A DNA stretch of 64,000 nt from Flavobacteriales bacterium UBA6051 (GCA_002427735.1 DIYP01000018.1:124001-188000), one strand, 5' to 3'; positions 17,219-26,220 are shown, numbered from the stretch's first letter. Notes: generated from the sequence alone by a model not told the origin. A program made the numbers and translations.

Positions 17219-18337
17219 ATGCCGAAACTGTCTGAAAATAGCATTAATCGCACGCTTTTGCAGTGGATATTGTTCCTTGCATTGAGTTTTGTTTCTACTG
17301 GCGTTTCCGCTCAAAATACAAAACCGGCCTCACTGAAAATATTGTTTATAGGTAATAGCTATACTCATATGAACAGTATGCCAAAGCTTTTTGAGAAGAT
17401 TGCGGTTTCCAAAGGGATGAATGTAGATGTGGAGATGGATGCACGAAGTAGTCATACGTTCGAAATGCATTCTAAAAGAATGGAAATGTTTGAGCATATT
17501 CGAGCTAAGCAATGGGATTATGTCATTCTTCAAGGATTCAGTAGAGAGTTGGCTCAAAGTATTCCGGTAATTGAAGAACAATCTACTCCATATATTCGTC
17601 AGATAAAGGACTCTATAATGGCGAACAATGCATGTACAGAAATTCTGTTATACATGACTTGGGGCTATAAAGAAGGGTACCGCCATCAGGAACATATCAA
17701 CACTTATGAAAAAATGACCGATTCAGTTCGTCGTGGGTATTTTCATATTTCAAATAAGTTCAATTTTCCAATTGTTCCCGTTGGTGCAGTATATAAATCG
17801 TTAAGGGGGCAATCCGATATCAATCTTTATGAAGGAGATTTTCAACATCCCAATCCAAGAGGTTCGTATCTGATAGCTTGCTCGTTTTATTCTGCTATTT
17901 TTAAATCGACACCATTTAACGCTTATTATAAAGATATAGAAGAAGAGGAAGCGATCGAATTACAGCGGATCTCTTCAGAGTACGTATTGAATCATTTACA
18001 CGACTATAAACTGGATAGAGACGTGTACAGCTTGAAGTATTTTTGGACCAATAAAGGAAAACTCGGCGTTAAGGGGGAAACAAATTTTCCCGATGCTAAA
18101 AGTGTTCAGTGGGATTTTGGTGATGGAGCTCTAGCGACTGAGCAGGCAATTTCGCATGTATACAAAAGATTACGTCCAGTAACAATCACCTTAACTATTG
18201 AAGATGACTGCGGAACAAGAATCTTTCAGGATGCTTTAGAGTTTAATGAAATTCCTGAGCCTGAGCCGGATAATCCAGCGGAGGATAAGATTCGAAAGTT
18301 GATGCGCAGAGCTAAGAAACGAAAAAGATTCGGTTGA
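17219..18337 (+). CDS. Secreted SGNH-fold hydrolase with C-terminal PKD domain
   Basis: A 372-residue exported protein with a signal peptide (about 1-31). The N-terminal block I is KILFIGNSYTHMNSMP, a GNSYT variant of the SGNH serine motif, and block V is QHPNPRGSYL, with the catalytic histidine about 170 residues later. Next comes a PKD-like fold (about 285-345, with QWDFGDGA and ISHVYK). The tail is basic (RRAKKRKRFG), and no T9SS sorting domain follows. The fold is used by acetyl-esterases and lipases, so deacylation of a glycan or lipid is plausible but unproven. The last 26 bp overlap the convergent acyltransferase-like gene. Confidence 0.8.
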   Translation: MPKLSENSINRTLLQWILFLALSFVSTGVSAQNTKPASLKILFIGNSYTHMNSMPKLFEKIAVSKGMNVDVEMDARSSHTFEMHSKRMEMFEHIRAKQWDYVILQGFSRELAQSIPVIEEQSTPYIRQIKDSIMANNACTEILLYMTWGYKEGYRHQEHINTYEKMTDSVRRGYFHISNKFNFPIVPVGAVYKSLRGQSDINLYEGDFQHPNPRGSYLIACSFYSAIFKSTPFNAYYKDIEEEEAIELQRISSEYVLNHLHDYKLDRDVYSLKYFWTNKGKLGVKGETNFPDAKSVQWDFGDGALATEQAISHVYKRLRPVTITLTIEDDCGTRIFQDALEFNEIPEPEPDNPAEDKIRKLMRRAKKRKRFG

Positions 18338-19469
18338 ATAACTTTCGAATTGGTTCTAGAATGAAGGCCAACCTCGCTTTGATCCAATCCAGGTACTTTA
18401 TCAGAAGAACAAAGAATAAAATGAACAAGGAGGCGCCTAACACTGTTTCCCATGGTCCAAGTTTTTTGTGAAAAAGATCGTTCAAACCATAACTTGTGAT
18501 GCTTCCATAAAGTAAGCACATGTGAAGTATATAGATGGTTAGTGTATTCTGGCCAATTTTCAGAAAGAGTCCTCCATCCTTGATCTTATGTCCAAACTTA
18601 TTATCGATAAAAATCAAGACACTTAGTTCCATGAAAACCATTCCAACCTTCGAGTAAATCCAGTCTAGATAAACAAAGCGATACGAAAAAGAAGGTGCAA
18701 AAAGATCAACGAAACTGTCGACTGCTCCCAGTATTTCCTTCGGAAAAAAGTAAACCAATGCTCCAGTTACAAAGAAAAATAGTGGGAAATACCACTTTCT
18801 GATATGACCGTGGAAGTCGTGAAGTAATGCCCCAATCATAGCTCCGAACATGGTAAAACCAACCCAGGGAACGATCGGAAAAATGGCTCGGTGGCCAGGT
18901 CCGTGAAATGCGTTTTGGATGTATTTCCAGGTATCATATGGCCAAGGTTCCCCCTCAGGTAATTCTCGCATAAACAGGTAAAATCCAAAGAGTGCGAACC
19001 CAGCAGTAAAGAAATAAACCCATAACGGGATGAATCGTATGAGCTTATAAAGCAGATAAATGATAAGGATTAAAAGTATTCCGGATGCAATGCATTCAAG
19101 TACGTGAAAGGCATAACTCTGGACCATATAGCCCCAAAAAAACAGTTCAATTACGCGCTTAAAGCCTTTTCTTACACGAATGTTTTTAAAGTATCCCTCT
19201 TCTCGTTTCTTTAAAAGAAGATAAACGAAAATAAGACCTGTAACAACAAGAAATACAGGAGCAGTAAATCCGCGTATAAATGCCCAGGTAGCATAAGCAG
19301 GATGGCTTGGGTCTCTATAAAATAATGCGAGCGAGTCATCAACGAAGTGCCCCTCAAGCATCAAAAGAATGGCGATGGAACGCGCCATGTCAATAAACTT
19401 GAGCCTTACTTTCTTGGTTGGTTGTATGGACTGTGCTTCAGCTGACAAATTACTTGTATTTCGGTGCAA
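18312..19469 (-). CDS. HGSNAT/DUF1624-like membrane acyltransferase, copy 2
   Basis: A polytopic membrane protein of about 385 residues with roughly ten hydrophobic segments. It begins with the family motif FIDMARSIAILLMLEGHF, in which the His is the proposed acyl-accepting residue, followed by FIRGFTAPVFLVVTGLIF. Heparan-alpha-glucosaminide N-acetyltransferase-like proteins move acetyl groups from cytoplasmic acetyl-CoA to glycans across the membrane. Start: TTG 19469 gives an N-terminus as long as its paralogue's, whereas the first ATG (19388) would cut off FID. It lies 30 nt behind a paralogue of nearly equal length and overlaps the SGNH gene tail to tail. Confidence 0.82.
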   Translation of the reverse strand: MHRNTSNLSAEAQSIQPTKKVRLKFIDMARSIAILLMLEGHFVDDSLALFYRDPSHPAYATWAFIRGFTAPVFLVVTGLIFVYLLLKKREEGYFKNIRVRKGFKRVIELFFWGYMVQSYAFHVLECIASGILLILIIYLLYKLIRFIPLWVYFFTAGFALFGFYLFMRELPEGEPWPYDTWKYIQNAFHGPGHRAIFPIVPWVGFTMFGAMIGALLHDFHGHIRKWYFPLFFFVTGALVYFFPKEILGAVDSFVDLFAPSFSYRFVYLDWIYSKVGMVFMELSVLIFIDNKFGHKIKDGGLFLKIGQNTLTIYILHMCLLYGSITSYGLNDLFHKKLGPWETVLGASLFILFFVLLIKYLDWIKARLAFILEPIRKLFNRIFFVS

Positions 19470-19499
19470 AAATAGTCTTTTATCCAGATACCCTGATGC

Positions 19500-20663
19500 T
19501 CAAGCTTTTTTGGCAGGAATAAGGCTGTGAAAGATTCGCCGAATTTGACTTTTTATAATTGGTTGAACATAAGTAAGTAGTCCAAAAAATAGAATAAAAA
19601 GAATAGCACCAATGATGGATGCTGTGAGTGAAAGTGAATGCTGATAGTACGTTCTGATTCCAATTCCTATGACAGCTCCGTAAAGAAGAATTACATGAAT
19701 AATGTAGATGTTCAATGTGTTTTTACCCATTTCTAAAAAGAAAGGTATGCGTATTTTGCCCCAACGTTCAATACGCATTAATAAGGCCAGTAAAGTAATG
19801 ACAAGGCTCAAATGGAAAAAGCGAGCATAAATTCTTGGGAAGTCTAAATCAGTAGTAATACGTTGTTCGAATAAAAAGACAATGGCACAAGCGAGTAAAC
19901 AGCTTCCAACGCCAATTAGTGCAAAGCGTATAGGATATGATTTCGAATGAATCTTTGAAGTATGCTCGTTTACTTTTACACCAATCGCACCACCAATGAA
20001 AATATATCCGAACCAAGGAAATATTGGAAAAATAGAGTGGGGACCGTGAAAAATATTCTGAATGATTTGCGGTGCGCTGGAAGGAAAATGATGTTCGCCT
20101 AATGTTTCTACAAAAGGTGTCGCAACAATCATGCAAAGCCCTAAAAAGAGCAGCACGTAAAACAAATTAAGTTTTCGAAAATAGCGCGATATACCATAAA
20201 TGAGAATCAGCGAAAGAATACCCAGTCCAATGCAATGTAAAACGTGAAAGGCGAAGAATCGATCGTTAATTCTTCCGGACATATAATAGGAAATATTTCG
20301 AACAGAAAGCTGCAAAAAGTAGCCCCAAAGAATAATGGAGATACCGCGTTTTATTCCTTTACGGACTCTCTTCTGCTGCCAAAAGGAATCGCTCTGGTTG
20401 CGCGTCAGCAGAAATGTGAAAATCAAGCCAGAAATTGTAAAGAAGAGTGGGGCAGTAAAACCTCTGAGGTACCACCATGCATCGAAGGCAAAATTCCCAG
20501 ATGAACCGTTGCTAAAAACAAGGGAAGACATTTCAGAGTAGTCCTTATAAGTATGAGAAATAAAATGTCCTTGAAGCATCAGTATAATAGCCAAACTACG
20601 CGCTACATCGATAAATTGCAAACGCGATTTCAATACTGTATCATTTAGCTGCCGATCCTTCAT
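19500..20663 (-). CDS. HGSNAT/DUF1624-like membrane acyltransferase, copy 1
   Basis: A 387-residue paralogue of the downstream gene, with the same opening (FIDVARSLAIILMLQGHF, RGFTAPLFFTISGLIF) and the same order of hydrophobic segments. Both copies share FHGP and the phrases MGKNTLNIYIIH and IGQNTLTIYILH near the C-terminus, which points to a tandem duplication that has since diverged. Start at ATG 20663. A TAATTTCG box lies about 19 nt upstream. The substrate is unknown. Two copies next to a putative esterase suggest reversible acylation of a surface glycan, as inference. Confidence 0.84.
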   Translation of the reverse strand: MKDRQLNDTVLKSRLQFIDVARSLAIILMLQGHFISHTYKDYSEMSSLVFSNGSSGNFAFDAWWYLRGFTAPLFFTISGLIFTFLLTRNQSDSFWQQKRVRKGIKRGISIILWGYFLQLSVRNISYYMSGRINDRFFAFHVLHCIGLGILSLILIYGISRYFRKLNLFYVLLFLGLCMIVATPFVETLGEHHFPSSAPQIIQNIFHGPHSIFPIFPWFGYIFIGGAIGVKVNEHTSKIHSKSYPIRFALIGVGSCLLACAIVFLFEQRITTDLDFPRIYARFFHLSLVITLLALLMRIERWGKIRIPFFLEMGKNTLNIYIIHVILLYGAVIGIGIRTYYQHSLSLTASIIGAILFILFFGLLTYVQPIIKSQIRRIFHSLIPAKKA

Positions 20664-20684
20664 AAACTGATTTATTCAGGAGCA

Positions 20685-20692
20685 CGAAATTA
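20685..20692 (-). promoter_or_regulatory. Predicted -7 box of the tandem acyltransferase genes (TAATTTCG)
   Basis: TAnnTTCG on the minus strand, one mismatch, about 21 nt before ATG 20663. No TTG at the expected spacing. Confidence 0.35.
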
Positions 20693-20786
20693 CAACATTC
20701 TGAAGACTCGGAAACCTATACGACCATTACCTTAAATGAGGTGTATGAAGATATGCGTGAAGTTGATGACGAATTCATAAGAAGTA

Positions 20787-22034
20787 CTATTGTTTTATTT
20801 CAAAGATTCCATTTGGAAAATCTATAACGATAATGTTTCCTGGAATTATATCTGCACCGATAGTTCCGTCTTGACTGATGAAGAACATATCTATATTTTC
20901 TGCAATCATGGCAGCGTATAATGTGATACGATGTCCACTTAGCAAAACATCAAATTTATCAACGGTTTCGGCTTGATAGGCTTGAATACCAGCAGCACCT
21001 CCGACATATATGGAGTCCATGGTAATCGGTCCGAGATTCGCTTTTAACTTAATGTTCGGTTTAAATTCGGTGTCATCTAATCCTGTATCTAGACCAAAGA
21101 TCAGCGATTGGCCATCGGTGCTGTTGCACTTTAGTGCTGCATATCCTAGCCAAAAGAAGTTTTTACGCTCAACCTTTCGTTGTTCAATTGTTGCAGAATA
21201 TCGCATTTGTTGGCCATCCAGCGTAGCGGATAGCTCTTGAATTGCCGTCCATCCCAGGATGAAATCCACTTTTGTATTCATCGTGTCTACTCCAAAAGTT
21301 AAGTTGTCATCAGGGAAAATCATAACCGGATGATTATAAAGTTTGACGTTACCAACATAAATGGAGTCAAGACTACAAACTCTTGAATAAAGATTCTGAT
21401 CTGTGACTGTTCCAACGAGGATAGAATCTGTACTGTTGTAGGAAATTCCAATCCTTTCAGCCATGGATTCAGACATCACTGTTATTTCTGCACCCGTATC
21501 AAACCATGCCCATACAGGAGCATCATTAACTTGAATCTGAATTTCAGGCTGACCGAACATTGAGAATCTCAGAGAGTCTGATACTGCTGTTGACACTACG
21601 CGAGAATCGGGAGATGGAAACTTGGAAAAGAAGCGAACTCGATCGTCACTTAGCTGCGGGAACTTTTCTTCAATCACGCTATATTCGAAGCGGAAGTCAA
21701 GTAGCTCTTTTGCCAATAGGCCGAGCAAAGTTTTAAGGTTTTCACTGTCTTCCTTTTTTTCAGCTTTAAGTATTTTTTTTAATGCTCGATCGTAATCTCC
21801 ATTGAAGATATCTTGTAAAATAATAAGCAGATTTCGAATGTTTTTGGGAATGTCTTTTTCGTCCAATAACGAAAAGTCAAGGTTCTTAATGTAGTCCTGA
21901 CCGGATTCGTATTCAACAATTGTTTGCCAGGAGTGGAGGAAAGAAGTATCTTCAACAACAGTGGTTTCCGATTGTGCAAATGAGAATGAGATAGTGCAAA
22001 ATAGCACTTCAAAAAAAAGAATTAGCCGCTTCAT
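20787..22034 (-). CDS. Retropepsin-like aspartic protease with two DTG motifs, exported
   Basis: About 415 residues with a signal peptide (MKRLILFFEVLFCTISFSFA, 1-20), an alpha-helical region (about 40-130) and then two similar lobes. Lobe one has WAWFDTGAEITV with Asp179 and a hydrophobic-Gly motif FILGW near 260. Lobe two has IFGLDTGLDDTEF with Asp316 and a matching GADIIPGN near the C-terminus. Two DTG lobes in one chain would allow a pepsin-like monomer rather than a retroviral-type homodimer. The chosen start is ATG 22034; the in-frame TTG at 22052 would spoil the signal peptide. Target unknown. Confidence 0.85.
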   Translation of the reverse strand: MKRLILFFEVLFCTISFSFAQSETTVVEDTSFLHSWQTIVEYESGQDYIKNLDFSLLDEKDIPKNIRNLLIILQDIFNGDYDRALKKILKAEKKEDSENLKTLLGLLAKELLDFRFEYSVIEEKFPQLSDDRVRFFSKFPSPDSRVVSTAVSDSLRFSMFGQPEIQIQVNDAPVWAWFDTGAEITVMSESMAERIGISYNSTDSILVGTVTDQNLYSRVCSLDSIYVGNVKLYNHPVMIFPDDNLTFGVDTMNTKVDFILGWTAIQELSATLDGQQMRYSATIEQRKVERKNFFWLGYAALKCNSTDGQSLIFGLDTGLDDTEFKPNIKLKANLGPITMDSIYVGGAAGIQAYQAETVDKFDVLLSGHRITLYAAMIAENIDMFFISQDGTIGADIIPGNIIVIDFPNGIFEIKQ

Positions 22035-22111
22035 GGGATAAAATATCGACAAAACTTTACACCCCGTAAAGTCAAAAAATCATGTGCGGCAAATTGTGGT
22101 GGTGAGAGGTG

Positions 22112-22152
22112 AAAAAACATAGAAACCGTGATGAACGGTAAAAGTTTCTATT
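22112..22152 (-). terminator. Probable terminator after the PorP/PorE-like genes
   Basis: On the minus strand, an imperfect dyad (outer arms of eight bases reading ATAGAAAC and GTTTCTAT, plus a short inner stem) is followed by six T. It begins at the stop codon of the OmpA-like gene. The bulge makes the fold less certain. Confidence 0.45.
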
Positions 22153-24388
22153 CCTTTATTTCTGTTGAAACATACAAGCGTAACTCTTCATCTGTGCCCT
22201 TGACTTTCACATAAATGGATTTGACAGCAAAACCAACTAGGTTGGCGGTATCCAGGTGTAAAGTGACTTTAGCTTCCTCACCCGGCGCTAGCGAATTCTT
22301 ATCACTTTCTGCGGTGGTACAATCGCAAGGAATTCTGAAGCCATCAAGTTCAATAGGATCGTTTGATTTATTCCGAATAATGAACGTATGACTCATTTTA
22401 TCACCGTTTTTTGATTCTCCCAAATCGTGAACCGGTTGATCTGTTGTTAAAGCAAATTCATTGTCTTCTTCTAAATAACTAACACTTTGAATCTCAATTT
22501 TTCTTTCAATAGCTGCTGCACGTGAATACACGGAGTTTTGCACGTCGTTAGGGTTATCGCTCGTGAGTTGATTTGCCGTATACTCCCCAAAAGGAACTTG
22601 TGAGAAAACCACTTTACCTCCATTCTCCGCATTGTCATCCAAATACTTTGAAAAAACACCGTCACCGTATTCCCGCATGTAGTTAATCAAGGAGTTGATT
22701 CTTCGCTTTGTTAAGTTGACATTATAGTCTGTTTTTGCCAGCGGGCTGGCAAAACCTTTTACTGTGATATTGATCTTAGCACCCCGCTCTAATTCCTTCA
22801 ATAGAAGATCTCTGAACAATTGTAGATCTGCGACCCCCTTATCGACGTATTCGATAAAAAATGTTTCTATTTCTTCTTTTGCTTCGTCTGCTTTTACACC
22901 ACTCAGCCCATTGGAATATTCCTTTTTGTATCGTTCGATCATTGCCGTGTATTCGTCATATGAATCGATGTAATTCACCTTTGTTGTCGTATCTCTTGAT
23001 CGAGGGTTAGGAATATCATTATGGAAATAGAGTGTAACAGGTAGGCGTTTATTCAGGTCCGCCAGTGTTTCTTCAGGAGTAGGTGGAATAATTTCAGCCG
23101 GGGGAATCATGGCAAAAATATCGCTACAACATGTTGGATTTTTACTGTACAAAACTCCTAATCGATTCGAAGTAACGTAGGCTGTGTCTTGATGACGAAA
23201 GTAGTATACATCATTTGCACTACTGTTTGTAGGCAAACCAGCATTAATTGGAGAACTAAATTTACCCTTGTACTCTGAATAGAAAATATCCAGCCCTCCA
23301 AAGCCATCGTGCCAAGAAGATGCAAAGTAAAGACGTTGATTTTCGTTATCCCACCACGGTGTTACTTCGTTATCCAGTGAGTTGATCGCCTTGATTGATC
23401 GGACTCTTCCGTATTGATTCCCGTTTCGAATATTGCTGTAGAAAATATCCAGACCTCCTTTCGAATCCTCCCGATCTGAAGCAAAAATCAGTGTTTCTTC
23501 ACCATTGATTTCTGCTATACACGGCATAGTGGTATTGGCATTTGGTTCATTGATGATTTCACCAAGCGAGTCAATAAATGACCATTGACCGTTGCTATAT
23601 TGAGCAACCATTATTTTGCAGCGATAGTTATATCCATCCTCCTTGCATTGACTGAAATAAAAACGACTTCCATCCAGTGAAAATGAACCATTTCCTGAAT
23701 TCACTTTTTTTGTCACGAGTGCTTTTATTTGCTCTGATTCCATATAGTTTTTATCAACTATTTCACTTGAATAGATGGAAGTGGTGTATTCTTTTCCATA
23801 TACTTCTTCAGCGGCACTGATGGAGTCAGCTCTGAGGCTGGAAAAATAAAGCACACCATCATGAATCAGGTGCCCGAACTCAGAGTTTTGTGTATTGACT
23901 GTTTCTGGCAAACGTTCTAAAGAGACATCTGCTGTATCTATCAACGCAGATTGCACCCAGACCAGGCTACCTAGCTCTCTTTTTGACTTTTGGTAGAGGT
24001 AGCCCTTTTTGTTTTTATAGTATTTCTTTTTCGCCTTTTTGAATGTTGCTAGTGCTTCAGTATACTTCCCATTTTGTTTTTGCATTAATCCAAGGTTCAA
24101 AAGACTTGATGGATAAATGCGTGCCTCTTCTCGGTCATAGACTTTGGCATAATAATATTCTGCCTTGCGATAATCTTTATAGGCTCGCAGTGTTTCCGCA
24201 TAATTCCAGAGAATATCAACTGTTTGAGAGTCCAATTCCATGGCTTTTTTATAATATTCGGCAGCATAGAAAAAATCGCCCTTATCATGTTGTTCTTTTG
24301 CAAAGTCGAGATACCTTTTCAGGTTATTCTGACCAAAACCGGACAAGAAAAATCCGCACAAAATGATGGTTAGATATAATCGGGGCAT
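22148..24388 (-). CDS. PorE-like OmpA-family protein: TPR, beta-propeller repeats, OmpA domain, DUF1573-like tail
   Basis: A 746-residue exported protein (signal about 1-19). Order: TPR repeats (about 20-130), PD40/WD40-like propeller blades (about 160-430, with repeated ASDREDSKGGLDIFYSN and FASSWHDGFGGLDIFYSE), an OmpA-like peptidoglycan-binding domain (about 455-640, with the Asp/Arg ligand region TDYNVNLTKRR), and last a DUF1573-like beta domain (about 655-746, with SHTFIIRNKSNDPI and CDCTTAE). PorE links the T9SS PorK/N ring to peptidoglycan and has the first three elements. The extra C-terminal domain is unusual. The gene overlaps the PorP/SprF stop by 19 bp, so the two are translationally coupled. 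Confidence 0.88.
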   Translation of the reverse strand: MPRLYLTIILCGFFLSGFGQNNLKRYLDFAKEQHDKGDFFYAAEYYKKAMELDSQTVDILWNYAETLRAYKDYRKAEYYYAKVYDREEARIYPSSLLNLGLMQKQNGKYTEALATFKKAKKKYYKNKKGYLYQKSKRELGSLVWVQSALIDTADVSLERLPETVNTQNSEFGHLIHDGVLYFSSLRADSISAAEEVYGKEYTTSIYSSEIVDKNYMESEQIKALVTKKVNSGNGSFSLDGSRFYFSQCKEDGYNYRCKIMVAQYSNGQWSFIDSLGEIINEPNANTTMPCIAEINGEETLIFASDREDSKGGLDIFYSNIRNGNQYGRVRSIKAINSLDNEVTPWWDNENQRLYFASSWHDGFGGLDIFYSEYKGKFSSPINAGLPTNSSANDVYYFRHQDTAYVTSNRLGVLYSKNPTCCSDIFAMIPPAEIIPPTPEETLADLNKRLPVTLYFHNDIPNPRSRDTTTKVNYIDSYDEYTAMIERYKKEYSNGLSGVKADEAKEEIETFFIEYVDKGVADLQLFRDLLLKELERGAKINITVKGFASPLAKTDYNVNLTKRRINSLINYMREYGDGVFSKYLDDNAENGGKVVFSQVPFGEYTANQLTSDNPNDVQNSVYSRAAAIERKIEIQSVSYLEEDNEFALTTDQPVHDLGESKNGDKMSHTFIIRNKSNDPIELDGFRIPCDCTTAESDKNSLAPGEEAKVTLHLDTANLVGFAVKSIYVKVKGTDEELRLYVSTEIKE

Positions 24389-25371
24389 ATTCTGTGAACA
24401 ATTTTTTTCGGTTTAAAACGATGCAGAATGTAGCGGACAGCAATCTCGAAGCCACCGCGCGCACGGCTCGCAGGCACAAGTTTTGAAAAGTTAATATCAT
24501 AACTCAATCCAACAAACCAGCTTTGATAATCCATTCCAAAAGATATAAACGCGGCATCACGATTTCGGTACCAAAGTCCACCATAAAGTGCGCGATACTG
24601 CCCTAAGCGATTAATCAATGTGTATTTAACGGAGGAGCCAATATTGAATTCGCGGTATTTACCCTGTACGGACAATTGAATACCAGGAACCAAATCCCAA
24701 TCGTAGTTCAGTTTGTAAATACCTCTCCCGAAAATAGTGGTGCGTATGTCACGCTCAATGACCGTCTGGTAAAAACCTTGATTCGGTCTGTTTAAGTTGA
24801 AAGCACCTGCACCGATGATAAAGTTAAATCGATCGTTTTTGTAATACTGGTAGACACCTCCTACACCAACGGAAATATTATTCTTCCTGTCTGTTTGAAA
24901 AGTCTCATTTGTCGGTAGCGAAGGATCATAAAGAACCCCATTGTATTGATTATCAAAATATAGTTGATCAAAATTTATCTGACGATGGTTCAATCCAACG
25001 TTGATTCCCGGTCGAAAACTATGAGTCGAATCAGCGGAAAGTTTAAGAAGATATGACACATTACCTTGTACCTCAACGGTTCTGAATTGACCATCACCAA
25101 CGACATCGTGAAAGAAAAGTAATCCATACCCCAGGTTCTTATGACGATAGTTGTTTGCGTCCACAGATAATGACAAGGTGGTAAAAGGAACGGTAACACT
25201 TCGCCATTGGTCGCGGTAATTTGCAACTAGTCGAACATCACCATTGAAATGTCCTGCATTACCAGGGTTTTGAAAAATGGGATTGTCATTGAACTGAGAC
25301 CAATGAATATCCTGTGCATAAGCAGCGCTCGCAAGCAGTAGGCAGATTCCGAGATGTAGGACTCTATTCAA
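24370..25371 (-). CDS. PorP/SprF-family type IX secretion outer-membrane protein
   Basis: A 333-residue barrel protein with a typical N-terminus: signal peptide ending ASAAYAQ, then DIHWSQFNDNPIFQNPGNAG, the family fingerprint. The rest is alternating beta-strand sequence. PorP/SprF proteins bind PorE-like proteins and anchor T9SS or gliding components; many genomes hold several copies, each beside an OmpA-family partner, as here. The only start that gives the signal peptide is TTG at 25371, with no ATG nearby. It overlaps the next gene by 19 bp. This may be a paralogue serving a type B substrate rather than the core PorP. Confidence 0.9.
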   Translation of the reverse strand: MNRVLHLGICLLLASAAYAQDIHWSQFNDNPIFQNPGNAGHFNGDVRLVANYRDQWRSVTVPFTTLSLSVDANNYRHKNLGYGLLFFHDVVGDGQFRTVEVQGNVSYLLKLSADSTHSFRPGINVGLNHRQINFDQLYFDNQYNGVLYDPSLPTNETFQTDRKNNISVGVGGVYQYYKNDRFNFIIGAGAFNLNRPNQGFYQTVIERDIRTTIFGRGIYKLNYDWDLVPGIQLSVQGKYREFNIGSSVKYTLINRLGQYRALYGGLWYRNRDAAFISFGMDYQSWFVGLSYDINFSKLVPASRARGGFEIAVRYILHRFKPKKIVHRICPDYI

Positions 25372-25397
25372 TGGTTAGAATTATCACATGAAATTAC

Positions 25398-25434
25398 AAA
25401 AAAAAGAGGCGGCAAGCAAGGTTGAAACCCCTCT
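25398..25434 (-). terminator. Possible attenuating terminator between sigma-factor and PorP genes
   Basis: On the minus strand, the arms AGAGG and CCTCT, with an extra GG/CC pair across a bulge, enclose a loop and are followed by eight T. The short stem makes it a weak terminator, perhaps allowing partial read-through from the sigma factor into PorP/SprF. Confidence 0.45.
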
Positions 25435-25444
25435 GAAATGGGCC

Positions 25445-25657
25445 TTATCCTTCAGATTCCATAAAGAGTAAAAACAACACGAGTCCAATAATGAAAAGAA
25501 GCATGAATAACTTGGGGTCCTTATACAATGGCTTTTTTCCACGCTTGGTTAAGAGTTCGTACTCATGATGGAGGCGCGCAAAATCCTTCTGGCGCTTCAC
25601 TTGTTCGTCAGTAGGCGTTGTTTTTTTATTGTCCGTATTTACACTGAACTTTCTCAT
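25445..25657 (-). CDS. Small single-pass membrane protein coupled to ECF sigma factor (candidate anti-sigma)
   Basis: Seventy residues: a highly charged N-terminal 46 residues (basic, with several Lys/Arg and a predicted helix KRQKDFARLHHEYELLTKRG), one hydrophobic segment (about 51-66, LFMLLFIIGLVLFLLF) and a three-residue acidic end. It starts in an ATGA overlap with the sigma factor stop, the arrangement typical of sigma/anti-sigma pairs. It is shorter than any classical zinc anti-sigma domain and has no HxxxCxxC motif. An anti-sigma or sigma-tethering role is inference from position and topology only. Confidence 0.75.
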   Translation of the reverse strand: MRKFSVNTDNKKTTPTDEQVKRQKDFARLHHEYELLTKRGKKPLYKDPKLFMLLFIIGLVLFLLFMESEG

Positions 25658-26220
25658 TTGCTATCCTTCCACTTTTTCCCCAATCGCTCTAAGATACGAT
25701 AAGTTCTCATTTTGGCATTTGCTTCGGTAATGCCATAAATTGCTGCGATTTCTTTAAAACTCATTTCTTGAAAGAAGCGTAGTTCGATTAAATCCATATG
25801 ATCGTCTTCCAGTCCATTGAGCAATTCAACAAGCTGTTGCTGATCGTCCATTGACATGTAAGAACTTAGGTTTGCTTCGGAAGCCAGGTCCTGTATTCTA
25901 TTCTCATCCACCGGAACCGTGTAGTTCTTTTTTTGCTTTCGAAAGAACATTGACACTTCATTTTGTGCAATTCGGTACAGCCAGCTACTGAATGGAAGTC
26001 CACGATCTTCATACTTATTCAAATTAGCCATCGCTTTGATGAATACTTGTTGTGTAATATCGCCTGCAGTATCTTCCATTCCGCCCAAACGTTTAAAGCA
26101 AAAACGAAATATTTGTTCAAAGTAATGATCGTAAAGTACGCCGAAGTACTTCCCATCTTTTTTGGCTAGTACGATGATCTCTGTTTCAGAAAGTTTTTCT
26201 ATGTTCTTGCGTTTCTTCAA
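25654..26220 (-). CDS. ECF-type RNA polymerase sigma factor
   Basis: A 188-residue sigma-70 family protein with region 2 (about 25-95: YDHYFEQIFRFCFKRLGG, DITQQVFIKAMANL, FSSWLYRIAQNE) and region 4 (about 125-185: ELRFFQEMSFKEIAAIYG, then MRTYRILERLG). No region 3 and no extra C-terminal domain. The start is TTG 26220, since no ATG fits. A TTG-N21-TACTTTTA promoter lies about 35 nt upstream. Bacteroidota ECF factors such as SigP of Porphyromonas control T9SS genes. The neighbouring PorP/SprF operon makes that a reasonable hypothesis here, not a demonstrated fact. Confidence 0.93.
   Translation of the reverse strand: MKKRKNIEKLSETEIIVLAKKDGKYFGVLYDHYFEQIFRFCFKRLGGMEDTAGDITQQVFIKAMANLNKYEDRGLPFSSWLYRIAQNEVSMFFRKQKKNYTVPVDENRIQDLASEANLSSYMSMDDQQQLVELLNGLEDDHMDLIELRFFQEMSFKEIAAIYGITEANAKMRTYRILERLGKKWKDSK

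Noticed and set aside
20664..20826. An open frame on the plus strand between the acyltransferase and aspartic-protease genes, with a coding-like acidic stretch
   Set aside because: It follows a TAA directly, has no usable start codon until near its end, and overlaps the protease gene antisense. It could be a gene remnant, but nothing supports expression.
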